Part shown: positions 44,248-56,600 of the stretch, one piece after another | Layout: each line of letters opens with the position of its first letter | Position numbering within the stretch: position 1 is the first letter of the stretch | Source of the DNA: Malania oleifera | Taxonomy: Eukaryota > Streptophyta > Magnoliopsida > Santalales > Ximeniaceae | Reading direction: 5' to 3' | Assembly (NCBI RefSeq): GCF_029873635.1 | Contig: NC_080423.1 | Coordinates: 105,775,773 to 105,839,772 of the forward strand | DNA: 64,000 nucleotides | Notes under the pieces: generated by a model | Told to the model about the DNA's origin: nothing | Databases searched by the model: none | What the model saw: the letters and a program-made list of their open reading frames with translations, nothing else | Made by a program: the position numbers and the translations under genes

Positions 44248-45010
44248 ACCTTATTACTTTCTAGTATTATACACGGTGTTCTATGCTTTAGAACATTTTA
44301 TGAAGAGATTTGGATTTTCTTTATATAATTAATTCTTGGTCGTGTAGATGTAAAAGAGCTTACAACATAAAAAAGTAACGATGCTTGACTACTATAAATT
44401 ACTAGCTAGACATTTGGTCTGACAAATTACATTTTAAAATCATATGCCGAGAAATTTGGATGCCTACCCATGGGAATTTAGGTTAACAAAAAATGAGATT
44501 AGAATTTATTTATTTATTTATTATGAATCCTCAAATGCCCACCATATGATATTCATTGGAATGAACCAAACATGTCATAACAAATTCATATTCGTATGAG
44601 AATTTTCAAACATTTCTTAAAATTTGAGTTGCAAAAAAAATTGAGATATGAATATCTTGTGAGCATACCATAGTGGGTTTCTAAAAACTCTAAAATGTCT
44701 ATTATAAAATTTTCAAAATGAACCAAATATGAATATAAAGAATTGAAAATTCACATTCCCAAAAACTTCAAATACTTCTTAAACCGAATTAGTATATAAT
44801 ATTTTTTTCACCAAACCCTATTTGCATTTGTGACATGATAGTTGAAAAAATTTATGAAAGTGATTTATGTGACATTTGATTTGTAAAAGTTGTTTATTTT
44901 GTATTTTCCTTTTCTTGTGGGTCACGCCAGGTTCCATGCTTATGCAAAAAACTTAGCACATTTTATAAACCTACAAACTTGGAAAATGATCCTCCTAAGA
45001 ATGCATTATT
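44248..45010. other. Intergenic DNA, no recognised feature
   Basis: AT-rich; no gene or clear repeat seen. Confidence 0.45.
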
Positions 45011-45015
45011 AATTT

Positions 45016-45017
<2 letters not shown>

Positions 45018-45066
<49 letters not shown>

Positions 45067-45088
45067 TATATATATATATATATATGAT
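45018..45088. repeat. (CT)n followed by (TA)n microsatellites
   Basis: About 46 bp of CT to 45064, then about 20 bp of TA directly abutting the left arm of the inverted repeat. Confidence 0.9.
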
Positions 45089-45422
45089 AAGATGGTGAAG
45101 AAGGGTTTTGAGAAACCTAATTGATTGAGTGCTAGGGTAACCGACTCTAGCAAGTGCCCTAATGGCTCTAAGAGATGGGACTGCTGTTCCAAATTTGGTG
45201 CACATGGAGTCCTAAAGCCGTAGGGTATTTGCCTTATACCCTACAGGCATAGGAATATATATACACACTTGTGTGCAGAGCTGTGAATATGGACATGTAT
45301 ATATATAGTGAAGCAGTACTTGGAACAGCAGCCCCATCTCTTAGAGCCATTAGGGCACTTGCTAGAGTCGGTTGCCCTAGCACTCAATCAATTAGGTATC
45401 TCAAGACCATCTTATCATATAT
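45082..45422. repeat. Long inverted repeat (hairpin), arms about 105 bp, loop about 130 bp
   Basis: The left arm 45082-45191 and right arm 45321-45422 are inverse complements except for about four substitutions and a 10-bp gap. Shared core strings include ATTGATTGAGTGCTAGGG, CCGACTCTAGCAAGTGCCC and CTCTAAGAGATGGG. The loop has a second small palindrome, TAGGGTATTTGCC/TATACCCTA (45220-45244). It could be a foldback MITE or a young hairpin small-RNA locus. Confidence 0.85.
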
Positions 45423-46055
45423 AAATATATATATGATAGAAAGAAAACACCCCAAGAATGTATTTTTTGTCTATTAGCATTTAGCATCCTAAGAAGGAAA
45501 AGGGCCCCCATCCCCATCTGTCTTGTGTATGTTCAATCTCTCTCCCTCTCCCTCTCTGTCTGTCTCTCACAAACACACACACACAAAAGGTGAGATTTCT
45601 TTTGCTGCAAGCACAAGCAAAGGATCATTCATGAGCAAAGCCGGCTAGAGAGTAGATGGGTAAGTAGTAGAATGGGAAAAGGCAAAAGGCAGACCTAGAA
45701 TTTCTAGGAGTGGCAGAGATGTTGACCGTAAGAAATCCAAAGCAATTAGACCTTGGTTTGATTTGTGATTTAGAGGTTTGAAGATAATTTTTCTTTTTGT
45801 TTTTATTTTTATTCTTTCCTTTTTCTACTTTTTGATTTTTTGTTTTGGAGCCCTGCAAGTCTTTGAGGTCTCCTGTTCACATTATAAAGCCATTAAAGAG
45901 AATTTGAACTCCTAATTTTATGAAGGGTGAGCTTAATCAATGGACCAAAAGTTAGGTTGAGATTTATTTGTAATTGACTAGTTGTGGTCCTTAACTATTA
46001 CATGGTTTTGTATTTTAATAAATTATGGGAACGATAATTTCACATGAAGTTAAAG

Positions 46056-46543
46056 CCCTATTTGAAACTCAGAAAATATTTGAAAAAAAAATATAAAAAA
46101 ATCCGCATTTTCATGTTTGGTTATTAAGGAAAGTGAGAAAGAAAATAAAAAAATATTACAAATTTATGAATAAAATTTTAATTTTAGAAATTATTAATAT
46201 ATATATTTTTAAATTTTTGGTCATATTAAAATAAACTTTTATTTTTGATAATATTTACGATTAGCTTGGATTGAGGATTTTATTTGAGAAAAGGAAAGGA
46301 AAGGAAAATAAGGAAGAATTTTATTTTCTCTTATATTTTACTTTTATATTAAATTCTATTAAAAATAAAAATTTATTTTTATATGATTAAAAATTAAGAA
46401 AAACTAAATATTAATGATGTATAAAGTCAAAGTTTTGATCATAAATTTGGTATATTTTTTACTTGACAACCAAACATGAAAATGTTGATTCTTTAATATA
46501 TTCTTTTAATTTTTCTAATATTTTCTGAGTTTCAAATAGAACC
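46056..46543. mobile_element. MITE with long terminal inverted repeats
   Basis: The left end CTATTTGAAACTCAGAAAAT matches, inverted, the right end near 46520-46541. A further CATTTTCATGTTTGGTT string is shared by both sides, giving arms of about 75-80 bp. TTAA flanks both sides. A second inverted pair (GAGAAAAGGAAAGG-like at 46285 and its inverse near 46600) straddles the right boundary, so two units may be nested. No coding sequence. Confidence 0.65.
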
Positions 46544-46814
46544 TTAATAGAGAAGGAAAATATAAGGAAAAATGACTTTTCTCCTTATTTTATTTTCCTT
46601 TCCTTTCTTCAATCAAAATGTTTGATACAAATATACCCCCGAGAAACCATTCAAACTTACGCATTGTTTATTGATACAAAAAAAAAAAAAGTGGAGACTT
46701 TCATCATAAAGGAAAACTTCTGTGATAAATAAATAAAAAAATTATATTTTTCAGAGTAGAATGTTATATACAAATTTTGTTGCCCGATGAACATGAACAA
46801 TGACATATATACAA

Positions 46815-46995
46815 CAACAACAACAACAAAATCAAGTGGGATCGGCTATATGAATCATTTTCCGCCAATTTATGCGAATTCGGTAAGGATTCATATCATA
46901 GTGATGCTACGTAACGTAACCCTCCTCCTTAATCCGGGTTTGGGACCTGTTGTGTAAAAAAAAATTAAGACATTAAGTGCATCTCAGGCGAAATT
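46815..46995 (-). mobile_element. SINE-like element with (TTG)n tail
   Basis: It is flanked by an exact 19-bp duplication AACAATGACATATATACAA (46796-46814, 46996-47014). 181 bp. On the minus strand it ends GCATAAATTGGCGGAAAATG then ATTCATATAGCCGA..CCCACTT and TTGTTGTTGTTG, which matches the 3' end of the RTE LINE at about 33698-33771. A GGTCCCAAACCCGG stretch near 46940 could be a pol III box, but this is weak. It could also be a severely truncated RTE copy. Confidence 0.75.
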
Positions 46996-47014
46996 AACAA
47001 TGACATATATACAA

Positions 47015-47570
47015 AAAAAAAAAAATTGTAATACATCCATGTATCGGATAAATCTTTCTTTCAAAACATATATGTTCAAGCAACATGCCAATCTCATAAA
47101 ATGTGGTTCAATTTATTAATTTTTTTAAAAAGGTGAGACATTTGTTTTTTAGAAACAAATAAAAAAAATATTAAAAATAAAAATAAATTGTTTGAAAATA
47201 AGAGTAAAAATTATAAACGTTCATAAAAAGGACAAGAAAGTGGGTAGTTAAGGTAGTTTAAAAAATGAATTCATTTTTAGTGTTCATATCTTCTTAAATT
47301 TTTTATTTAACTACAAAATTTATGAATTGATTAAGCAAATATATAGGCAAACATTAAAAATGAAAATTATCACTATTATTTTATTAATGAGTCTATTTCT
47401 TTAGATGTACAATAACACTTATAAAAAAAAATCCACTGGTATTATTAAATTATATGTTTAAAAATAATAGATTTTAAATTATTATTATTTTTGATTATGA
47501 TCTGTGTGCAAAAATAAAATAATGAAACTATTATTTTAAATATATTGATGGTAACAGCTTATATTCTTGG
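47015..47570. other. AT-rich spacer upstream of the ABC1K gene
   Basis: No gene or repeat recognised. The leader just before the ATG has a CCCTCTCTCTAG tract near 47618-47632. Confidence 0.45.
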
Positions 47571-47681
47571 GTTTCTCTTTCTCGGCCACAATTCCTTAGA
47601 AGAGGAGATAGCATAGCTTTCCCTCTCTCTAGTTGGACTCCGAGAATAAAAAATACCGCCTGAACCCAAAACCAAAAGGAA

Positions 47682-50600
47682 ATGGTTCACGAATTCCCTC
47701 TGATTGAGAAGAACTGTTCAAGCAGTATGCTTTCTCTCAAGCTCGAAGATTTTCGTGAAAGGCTCTCTACCCAATTTAGACCCTGGCATCGTTCCTTCCA
47801 ATTCTGGATACGGGCAGTTGATATCTACACTGGGTACAAGGTCTCTCTCTCTCTCTCTCTACGTGTTCTTCATTTGAGCAATACCCATAAGGCATTTCAT
47901 TGATTATCTTTCGACATTTGAAGTTCTGTTGCTTGTTTCTGTTAGAGTTCTCTCTCTCTCTCTCTCTCTCTGGGGCTTTCCGTTTATGTAGGGGCCGTCT
48001 TGTGTTGTGCCTTGATAGGTGTTACAACTTCAAGCGAGTTTCGTGAAGGATGTGCAGAAGCAGGAGGCAATGTGGGAAAGACAGCATGAACTTGCGGCGG
48101 ATAAGATACATGCTATGTGCTGTGACCTTGGTGGGTTTTTCCTCAAGGTACTTGTTGTTATGTCTCACTTTTCAAATGGGTCTCTGTCTTTGTGCTGAAT
48201 TACATTATTTTTGGAGTGAGCGTGGTCTAATTCAAAAGGGTTCTATTGTTTATTTATTTGCTAGACTGAAGTTTTTATTTGGTGTCATTAATTTCGTTAT
48301 TTTTCAACTGAGTGCCCGATGTTTGACTGTTTTGTTTAGTTTCTTTGCTTTACCCTCTCTCTGGTTGCTGGGAAACTTGCGGAAACGGAAACAAATGAGA
48401 AGTTGAAGCTCTTAGAAAAATCTGAAGCGTATTAATCGTGCTGTTCTAGATTCGATAGATTGTGGAAACCCCTGAAACAGACCAAATTTGTTGGAATTTC
48501 TTGTTTTCTTGCTAATTTAAAACATAGCATTTTTTTTAATAAAAAATTCCATCATTTTCCCGCTAGTTCCTTAGCTACCAAATGGAGCATTGATTGTTGG
48601 AAAGAAGTTTTTGTTTTATGGCATGTGTGCTGGATGTTGATATTATCTGGGTTGAGATTTGATTTAGGTTGCTCAAATTATTGGGAAGCCTGACTTGGCC
48701 CCAGCAGCATGGGTGAGAAGGCTTGTGACACTCTGTGATCATGCCCCTGCAACCTCTTTTGATATGGTTCAACTTGTGTTGGAGAAGGAGTTGGGTAGAA
48801 GTGTTGGTGAAATTTTTGAAAGATTTGATGTGGATCCTCTTGGTTCTGCTTCAATTGCTCAGGTATCTCTCAATAGGAAATCTCTACCCAGCTAAAAGTT
48901 TGGTGTTGTAAAGTACAGTTATGATGACATTTAATGTATTCTATTCTTCTATCTGCTCCGGATTAAATTATATTTTATCATGACTTGTACGAAATGGCCA
49001 TAGATGAGTCACATGCTGAATTGTCGAATTATAGTATTAAACTTCATGCCAGTAACTTGCTTGTTATGGAGAATAATTACAAACTACTTGGGGCTGATTA
49101 CGCTTACACTGCATATTCACAACTCATTTCCCACATCAGCAGTGTAAAGGGGAGGACTTGGATGCTCAAGCAGGTTCACAGAACTTTAAATAGAAGTTAG
49201 GAACTTGGGGGGACCTAGGCTCAGTAACAAGTTGGGTCCTCCAGCTTCGTTCAGCAGTTATACAGGTGAAATTTCCTGTTATGTGGTGGAAACCATGAAT
49301 GGGAGTTTATCATGCCCCACATCCTGCAGTAGATTAATGGGAAAAAAAATATTGGGTACAAAACTAGGTCCAAAGAACTTCAAAGACAAATCAAATTAGC
49401 TTTTTTTATTTTTTTGGAGGGGGGGAGGAGGGGGTTTGGAGGGTAGGGGCTCATGCTACATGGGCTGAGTCTGTATGAGTCATCCATGACCTGAACTATT
49501 TATGGACAAGTCAAAGTCAAAATTCAGCTCTTTGTGACAGATCATGACCCCCTCCTGAGCCCCAAAAATATGGCTAGCTTTGCATGTATTGAGTATTGAC
49601 AGGTTGGGTCGATCAAGAATAGTAACCCCTGTTTTTGAAACTCTGTTTGAGTCTGCAGTGTTCTGATTTTGAACCTTCTTAAAAATTCACAAATACACAC
49701 TCAACACACACATTTCTCATTTTATGTCTTAAATATTATCTAATATGAATACATATTATCTTGTGTGTGCATACACATATATAATCAGTGGGATGTATCG
49801 CTGAATAAGAGAGGCCTGTAAGATTATATTTTTTGAGAAATAAGCTCCTCCCTTTCCCTCCATCTTTCCACCCAAGATTGAACAGGGTAGAAAAGTAGCC
49901 TGGATGGAAATGTCATTTGCCTACTTTTCTCTTCCTTCCTCTTTTCCTTCCAATCATATACATATAAAAATTCATTCCTTCTTCTTTCTCTCCTTCCCCT
50001 TCCTTCCTCCCAATTTTCCTTTGCCCATGATGGAGCTTTAAATTCAACTTTTTTCAAAATTTAAAACCTTGATGACTTCAGCAGTCCCACGACTAAAAGA
50101 TAATAAAGAATTTCACAATGCTCAAGTGTTGCAATGTACCTTCATTCTCTCTGGGGATATCTATTCAGCATGAGTGGGATATCTATTGAAGAAGTGATTT
50201 TGATGCTCAAAAATTTTATCTGACATTTGTTTGATCTCAATCTATTATAGGTTCATAGAGCAAGATTGAAAGGTGATAAAAGTGATGTTGTTGTCAAGGT
50301 AAGAGAACTTGGAAGTGATTTCTGCTACCTCGGTATATGCATGATTATAAGTGCATTGTAGGTGCAACATCCTGGAGTTCAAGAATTGATGATGACAGAT
50401 ATACGTAATTTGCAAGCTTTCGCTTTATACATGCAAAAGACAGATATCAAATTTGATCTATACTCCGTAACCAAGGAAATGGAGAAACAGGTAACTTTAT
50501 GTTTGTGTGGTTGTTCCTTTTAGGTCTACCTGGCCTTTTATTTTTCAATTGTTTTTTAGGTAAAGGCTTAAAGCTTGTGTGGATGTTTCTTTCACACACT

Positions 50601-53600
50601 ATTAGTTCAATAACTGCCCCAGTATAATGAAGGTTGAGAGGATTGGGGAACTTAAAAAAAGTTAGGCAATAATACCTTAGACCTGTATCTGGTTGTAAGC
50701 AATAAAGTTGTATTATGGTATGTTAATATATACAAGTTCCAACGGCCTCACTGGATCATACTTTTATGATGTACATGCTGCATATAACATGCTGCATATA
50801 TCTCTCAGGTGATCTCAATGCGTCAAATTGTCATTTGTTCCAGTTATTTTAGATCTTCAACTAGATCTGATGAAAAAATTTTTGGATCTTGAACTAGTTG
50901 CTGAGCAAACCTTCCTTGTTTTTCTGTCATTGTCTGTATTATGTACTCTTTTTTGGGTAAGCTTCTGTGCATGATCAACATTAATGTGGGTTCAGTTCCT
51001 GTCCTAGTTGAACAAAGCTTGGTTGGCTATTTTTCTGTCATTCTAATTAGTTGTTACTGAGTTTTGTGAGCTTTGGGCCTCTGTAGTTTCTCTATTCTAA
51101 TTCTAACAGGAATTAAGATATATGCATGTCATTCTTTAAAAAATCAAATTTCAAGCCATTGCATTTTCATAACTTTATTTGATTCTTAGAGTAAATCCTG
51201 AAAAATTGACCATTCTGCACTACTATTACTGAAATTTGACAATAACATGCTATTGCTGTTGGACTAATGAAAATTTATGGATGAGTTGCCCTATCTTACT
51301 CTGCACATTGTTGATTTGGTTATTTTTTGAAAGTACTTCTCGCGCTGTGCAGAAATCAAAGTAGTTTTTTCTGATGTCTCAAAATCTCAGCAGTTGCTTA
51401 TGAAATGCTATTTTGAATTAATGAGTGGTAGCTTTGAGGTTTGAGATACAGTTAGCGGTTATTTTTGTACAATTGTATATTAGATGTGTTTTTGTTCTAC
51501 AAAGGTCCAAACTATTGATGAATTCACTTCCAAGTCATTATGTTGATGGAGATTATATCATGAAAATATTATATTCCAGATTCTCTAAACTTCGAGCTTC
51601 TTTTACATTATGCTAAATCTGATCACGATTTTCTGAATATTTGTCTGTTTTCTTTCAAGATTGGATATGAATTTGACTTTATGAGGGAGGCAAAAGCTAT
51701 GGAAAGAATTCAACAATTTTTGTATAAGAACAACAAAAAATCTCCTGTTTTGGTGCCGCGGGTGATCCGCGATATGGTGACTAGGTATGTTATGCTGTAT
51801 TATATTTTTATGTGGATGTGACTTTAAACTTGAACTAGGAACTGTAGTTTCGAATTATCTTGATGATATTGTGCTGCTTGATTCTTTTTAACTGTAAAGC
51901 TTTGTGTATGCTATAAATAATAAGAGAAAATTATGTCTTGAAGCTGCTTATTAAAAAAAAAAAAAAAATGTTTCAAGTATCTCCTGTTCCATTTTTGATT
52001 TGTTTCCTTCGTAGATATAACTGTGTTGTGTTCGCTTAAGGAGTTGATCTCAATAAGTAAATTCAACTGCTCAAAGCTCTCTTGAGTTCTTTCTATTTGC
52101 AGAATTCTACTGAGTGAATATTTTGTGCAAAATTCCTTTGTGACATGAAATTTGCATGTAAGATTCTTGAATGGTTGACACATCTTTAGGTTTCTGGGCA
52201 GAAATAAGTCTCACTGCAAGTGTAGGTAATATGATGGTACCAATTGGTGCCCAGTACAAAACAAGTCAGCAGAACCAATTAATTAAGTGCATTAGGAAAG
52301 GAACCTAGGTAGCAAGGTGAATATAATTATATGGAAAATAGCAGAAAGACCACAACTGATTAATAGTATGCTTACTATTTGGGGCATTTGCATGAGGCAC
52401 TCTTCTCATGCTTTGGGGCTTGTATCATGCCAATGAAAATTTGGATCTATACTAAAAAATGATGGTTAGGATTAGTATTTGTGTTGCTAAAAAAAAAGTT
52501 GGAATGAGTTGTGATACATTGAGCATGGACTTGTGGCCTGGGGTGCTTGTGCGTTGGGGGGAGGGGGAGGGGGAGCGGGAGATGGTCAGAGTTCGACTTC
52601 TTTGGCTTTTAAATATTTAGGTGAGGCAAGTACTGCTACTCCGACCAACTGTTCAGTTCTGTTCAAGGTTACTCTCATAATTCTGGACATTACCAGTCAT
52701 CACCACGGTTTCACCTTGCTATTTTCTTCTGCCAATATGTGAAGTCTAAAGGATTTTATTGAATAATTTGTGTGGATAATCTGCACTTTGCAGTTTTACT
52801 TTGTGAAATTCTCCTACTTAAGTGCTGACCCTCTCCCTTCTTTTACTTTAGCTTTTGGTGAATAAAAATTTCTCTCTTTGTTAGGAGGGTCTTGGTAATG
52901 GAGTATATTGATGGAATTCCAATCCTCAAGCTTGGGGATGAGCTAGCCAAAAGAGGCATAAATCCTGGCAGTAAGATTGCAGCGGTGGCAAAGCAGTAAG
53001 CTCCTAGATTATCTCTGAGAGTATGAAGTCCTTTTCCCATATTTGCTTTATATATAATTAGCCACCACCTATTAAAGTTCATTTTCTCTCTTTTCTTTCA
53101 TTTTTTTTTTCTTGCAATGTTCTCTTATTGGCTCTGCTGTGCCAGTAATAACAAAGCCAGTGTTTTCCATTGACCTAATATCTTTCTAGCTGCTAATTTT
53201 TCTGTTTTTCTTTTCTTCTCTACACCCAATCTCCCCAGTTCCACCCCCCCATCTCCCACTCCCTCAATTACTTTAATAAAAAAAGTTTCTTGAAAAACCT
53301 TTTTATTTTGCTCGTATACATAATTTCATGAGGCAAACTTTGCCTCACTATTAACAAGCTATCTACTGATGTTTCTTTTCTCCCCGCTATAACAAGCAAG
53401 AAACTTACATTATTTTTTGGGAGAATCCTTGAATTTGGATTTGTGTGGATTTAGATAAGATGAAATACAAAATTGTTTTGAATTTTATTCAAATCCACCC
53501 AAATCCAAATTCAGGGCCCAAATTCCATGTTCCCAAGTGCAGCATGAGTGAACTTCAGAAAAAGTGTAATATGCTGAACTGAAATTTCTGTTAATGCAGG

Positions 53601-56600
53601 AATATACTTAAAAGCTTGACATTAGCATACGGAGAAATGATACTGAAGAGTGGTTACTTCCATGCAGATCCCCATCCTGGAAATATTCTAATTTGTAAAG
53701 GTTCAGAGGCAAGCATGGCATTGAATTTATTTTTTGAAGTTCAATTTAATATTTAATTGTTCTTCCTTATACTTTATCTCCATGGAAGTTTAGATTGATA
53801 GCTTTGTGACCTGGAGGTCACAGGTTCAAGGTGTGGAAACAGCCTCTTGCAAAGATGCAAGGAAGGCTGTGTACTGTACTCCCACTGTGGTCCACCCTTC
53901 CTTGGACCCCACATACATGGGAGCTTTGTGCACTGGGCGGCCCTTTAGTTGCACTGAAGATGAAGCAATTTAAATAAATAGATAAATGAAATATTTTATT
54001 TTTAAGATATTCAAACTTCTTCTTCAGGTTGCTCTGCTGGACTATGGACAAGTGAAGGATCTGCCAAACGAATTGAGACTTGGATATGCTAATCTAGTTC
54101 TTGCTATGGCTGATAATGATGCTATAAGAGCATCAGCAAGCTACAGGTGCTATCCGTCACCCATACAATGCTTGCTTCTTATCCTTCTATTGTACTTGCT
54201 GTTTGTTTGTCAAGATAGGAAGAAAAAGGCTGGAAATGTTGAGCAACAATTCACAGCAATGCAAACAGTACATTTGAAGATAGACACAAATGGGAAAAGT
54301 TTAAACAAGAGACTAGTTGTGATTGTCCTAGCTGTCACACACTCTTAATCCTGATTGCATCAAATTGATCAATTCATTAGCAATCAATTAGCGTCTTCTC
54401 AAGTGTTGGTGGTAGTTACAAAATTGCTAGCTTTAACCTTTTATGTAATATTGATGCCCTGGAATCTGGTAGCAAAATAGATACAGGAATACTCTGAGGT
54501 CCTATTGTGTTTTATTTTATTTTTTGCCTGGGATTCATGTTTATAGTTGCATTACTGGTGTTTAGGGAGCTTGGCATAGATACCTTAAGTAAATGTGAGG
54601 ATGAACTGAAGGAATTGCTGAAGTTGGCGCAGACAATGTTTGATACTAAACTACCCCCTGGAGTTGTGATGCTGCAACCTTTCTCGGAGGAGTCTTCAAT
54701 AAAAAAAATTGCTGTTCAGGTATATGTGGGACTCCCTATTATTATTAACCATCATCTTTCCAATCTCTGCCTTAAGTTGTCCACGGTGAGGAAAATGCCT
54801 TCAATTGTGTGAATTGGTGGAAGACAATTTATGTAGCCAACCCCACCTAGTGAAACTTAAGGCTTGGTTTATTATTGTTGTCATCCAATATCTACTCCTT
54901 ATAGTCAGATATTGCTGCTGGAAGCATGTTTGCTTTTGTGCGCTCACAAAAAATTGGTTAAAGATGAGTTACCAGAAAACAGGGGTTTTAGTATATGTTA
55001 ACAGAGTAAAGAATGCTGGGCTGAACTAAAGGACAAGAAAATACACAACTCTATACACTCTTACTCCACAAGAACAAAATGAGAGCAGAACCTACTGAAA
55101 AATTTTAACCTTTATAAATCCAGGACTTACCTTGCCTTCTAGTTGCTACTGTCCAAGCCATTCAATATCCTTTTTTTGATCAGTAAAAAAGGTATGCATT
55201 AGAAGGGCATCAAGGGGATTCCTGACCATAGTACAAGAAAGCAATCACCCTGTAGGGTGTTACAAAAATAAAAAATTACATCAAACTCATTTGCACCTAG
55301 TCCACTACGCCAACTAGTAGCTGCAGTAAACCACTGCTCTTTTCTGAACTGAACCATCGAGATTGAATTTTTGAAAACCCTTCTATTCCTCTTTTTCCAA
55401 GCAAACCAGAGAATTGTGAGAGGAATGAGAGACAAATCTTTCCTCTTTTTCTTTGTTGCCCAGATCCCTCTCCAGGCCCCGAGTTCCCCTCCCACAGCAC
55501 ATAGTTTAGTGTTTCTCTCCTGCCAAATATGATACATCAAACTTTGCCAAGGTTTTGCTTTCTAAAAATCAATGATAAACTAAAGTTTCCAAGGTTTTGC
55601 TTTCTAAAAATCTATCATTTTTGAACTTCTGAAGCCATTTGCACCCAAAATATCCTCTGTCAAGGTAAAACCCACACGGAGAGTTGGCATCTTTGCAGGA
55701 TGAACTAATATAACCTTTGGTTTGTAGCATGGGAAAAAAAAAAATTTTAAAAAGAGCATTTACAGTCTTCAGAGGATGCCCACTTAATTGGTATGCCTTG
55801 AGACTAGATTGTATATTTCATTTCTAGGGTTGGTCTTGCACTTGGAACCATCCTTTGATTCCTAGTTGTCTGAAGGATGCCTCAGCCTCATCAATGGCAG
55901 ATTCCAAGGTCTTACCCAATATGCCTCCTAAAGGATCCAAAACTTCCAATTGTTATATTGGGTATTTTTTTTGTTGAAAAATTTATGGTAAATGTCTACC
56001 AATGCATAGATCTGCATCAGATGCTGTTTCCAGAATGTCTCTGGAGAACCTAGGTGCTTACTTTGAAGGGCATTAGGAATTGCCTTATGCTTAGCTGTTC
56101 TAGGAATTTGGGTCATCTCAGACACATTTTTTTTGGTTATAAAGTTTAAATCATATAATCCTGTGAATATGAGGCTGTAAGTTTCACTGGTTACCCAACA
56201 AATATATTCCACACTTACTGTTATGACTCTGTCTTAGTGTCTTGAATAAAACATACACAATTGTACCTGAGACTGAGATAGATAGAGAGGGTTAGGTTTT
56301 TTACTTTTTTAGATTGATCCATCTTTGTAATCTTCCTCATCCTTTGTGAAATCTTTTGTAACTTCACCTGTGGAGATAGGCTTTCAAGCCAAATCCCATG
56401 TATGCTTTGTGTGTTTTATGTGATTTTGTCATGTTTGGTCATTCTGTTGTTGATGATTGTACCACTTCTTTTTCTTTCTTGCTTGCTTTTTAGTTGTTAT
56501 AGATCCTCCTCCAGGGTTCCTAGAAAATTCCCCTTTTTGAGGTGGATCTCTTTCCATTTTCTTCTTTGGGGGTAACCTCTTGATGTTTTGATAATTGCTG

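Noticed and set aside
45271-45477. Similar short proteins on both strands of 45014-45477
   Set aside because: The same amino-acid string appears on both strands only because the DNA is an inverted repeat.
54805-55029. Short frame after ABC1K exon 10
   Set aside because: It is made of the RTE/SINE tail and intronic sequence and has no splice support.
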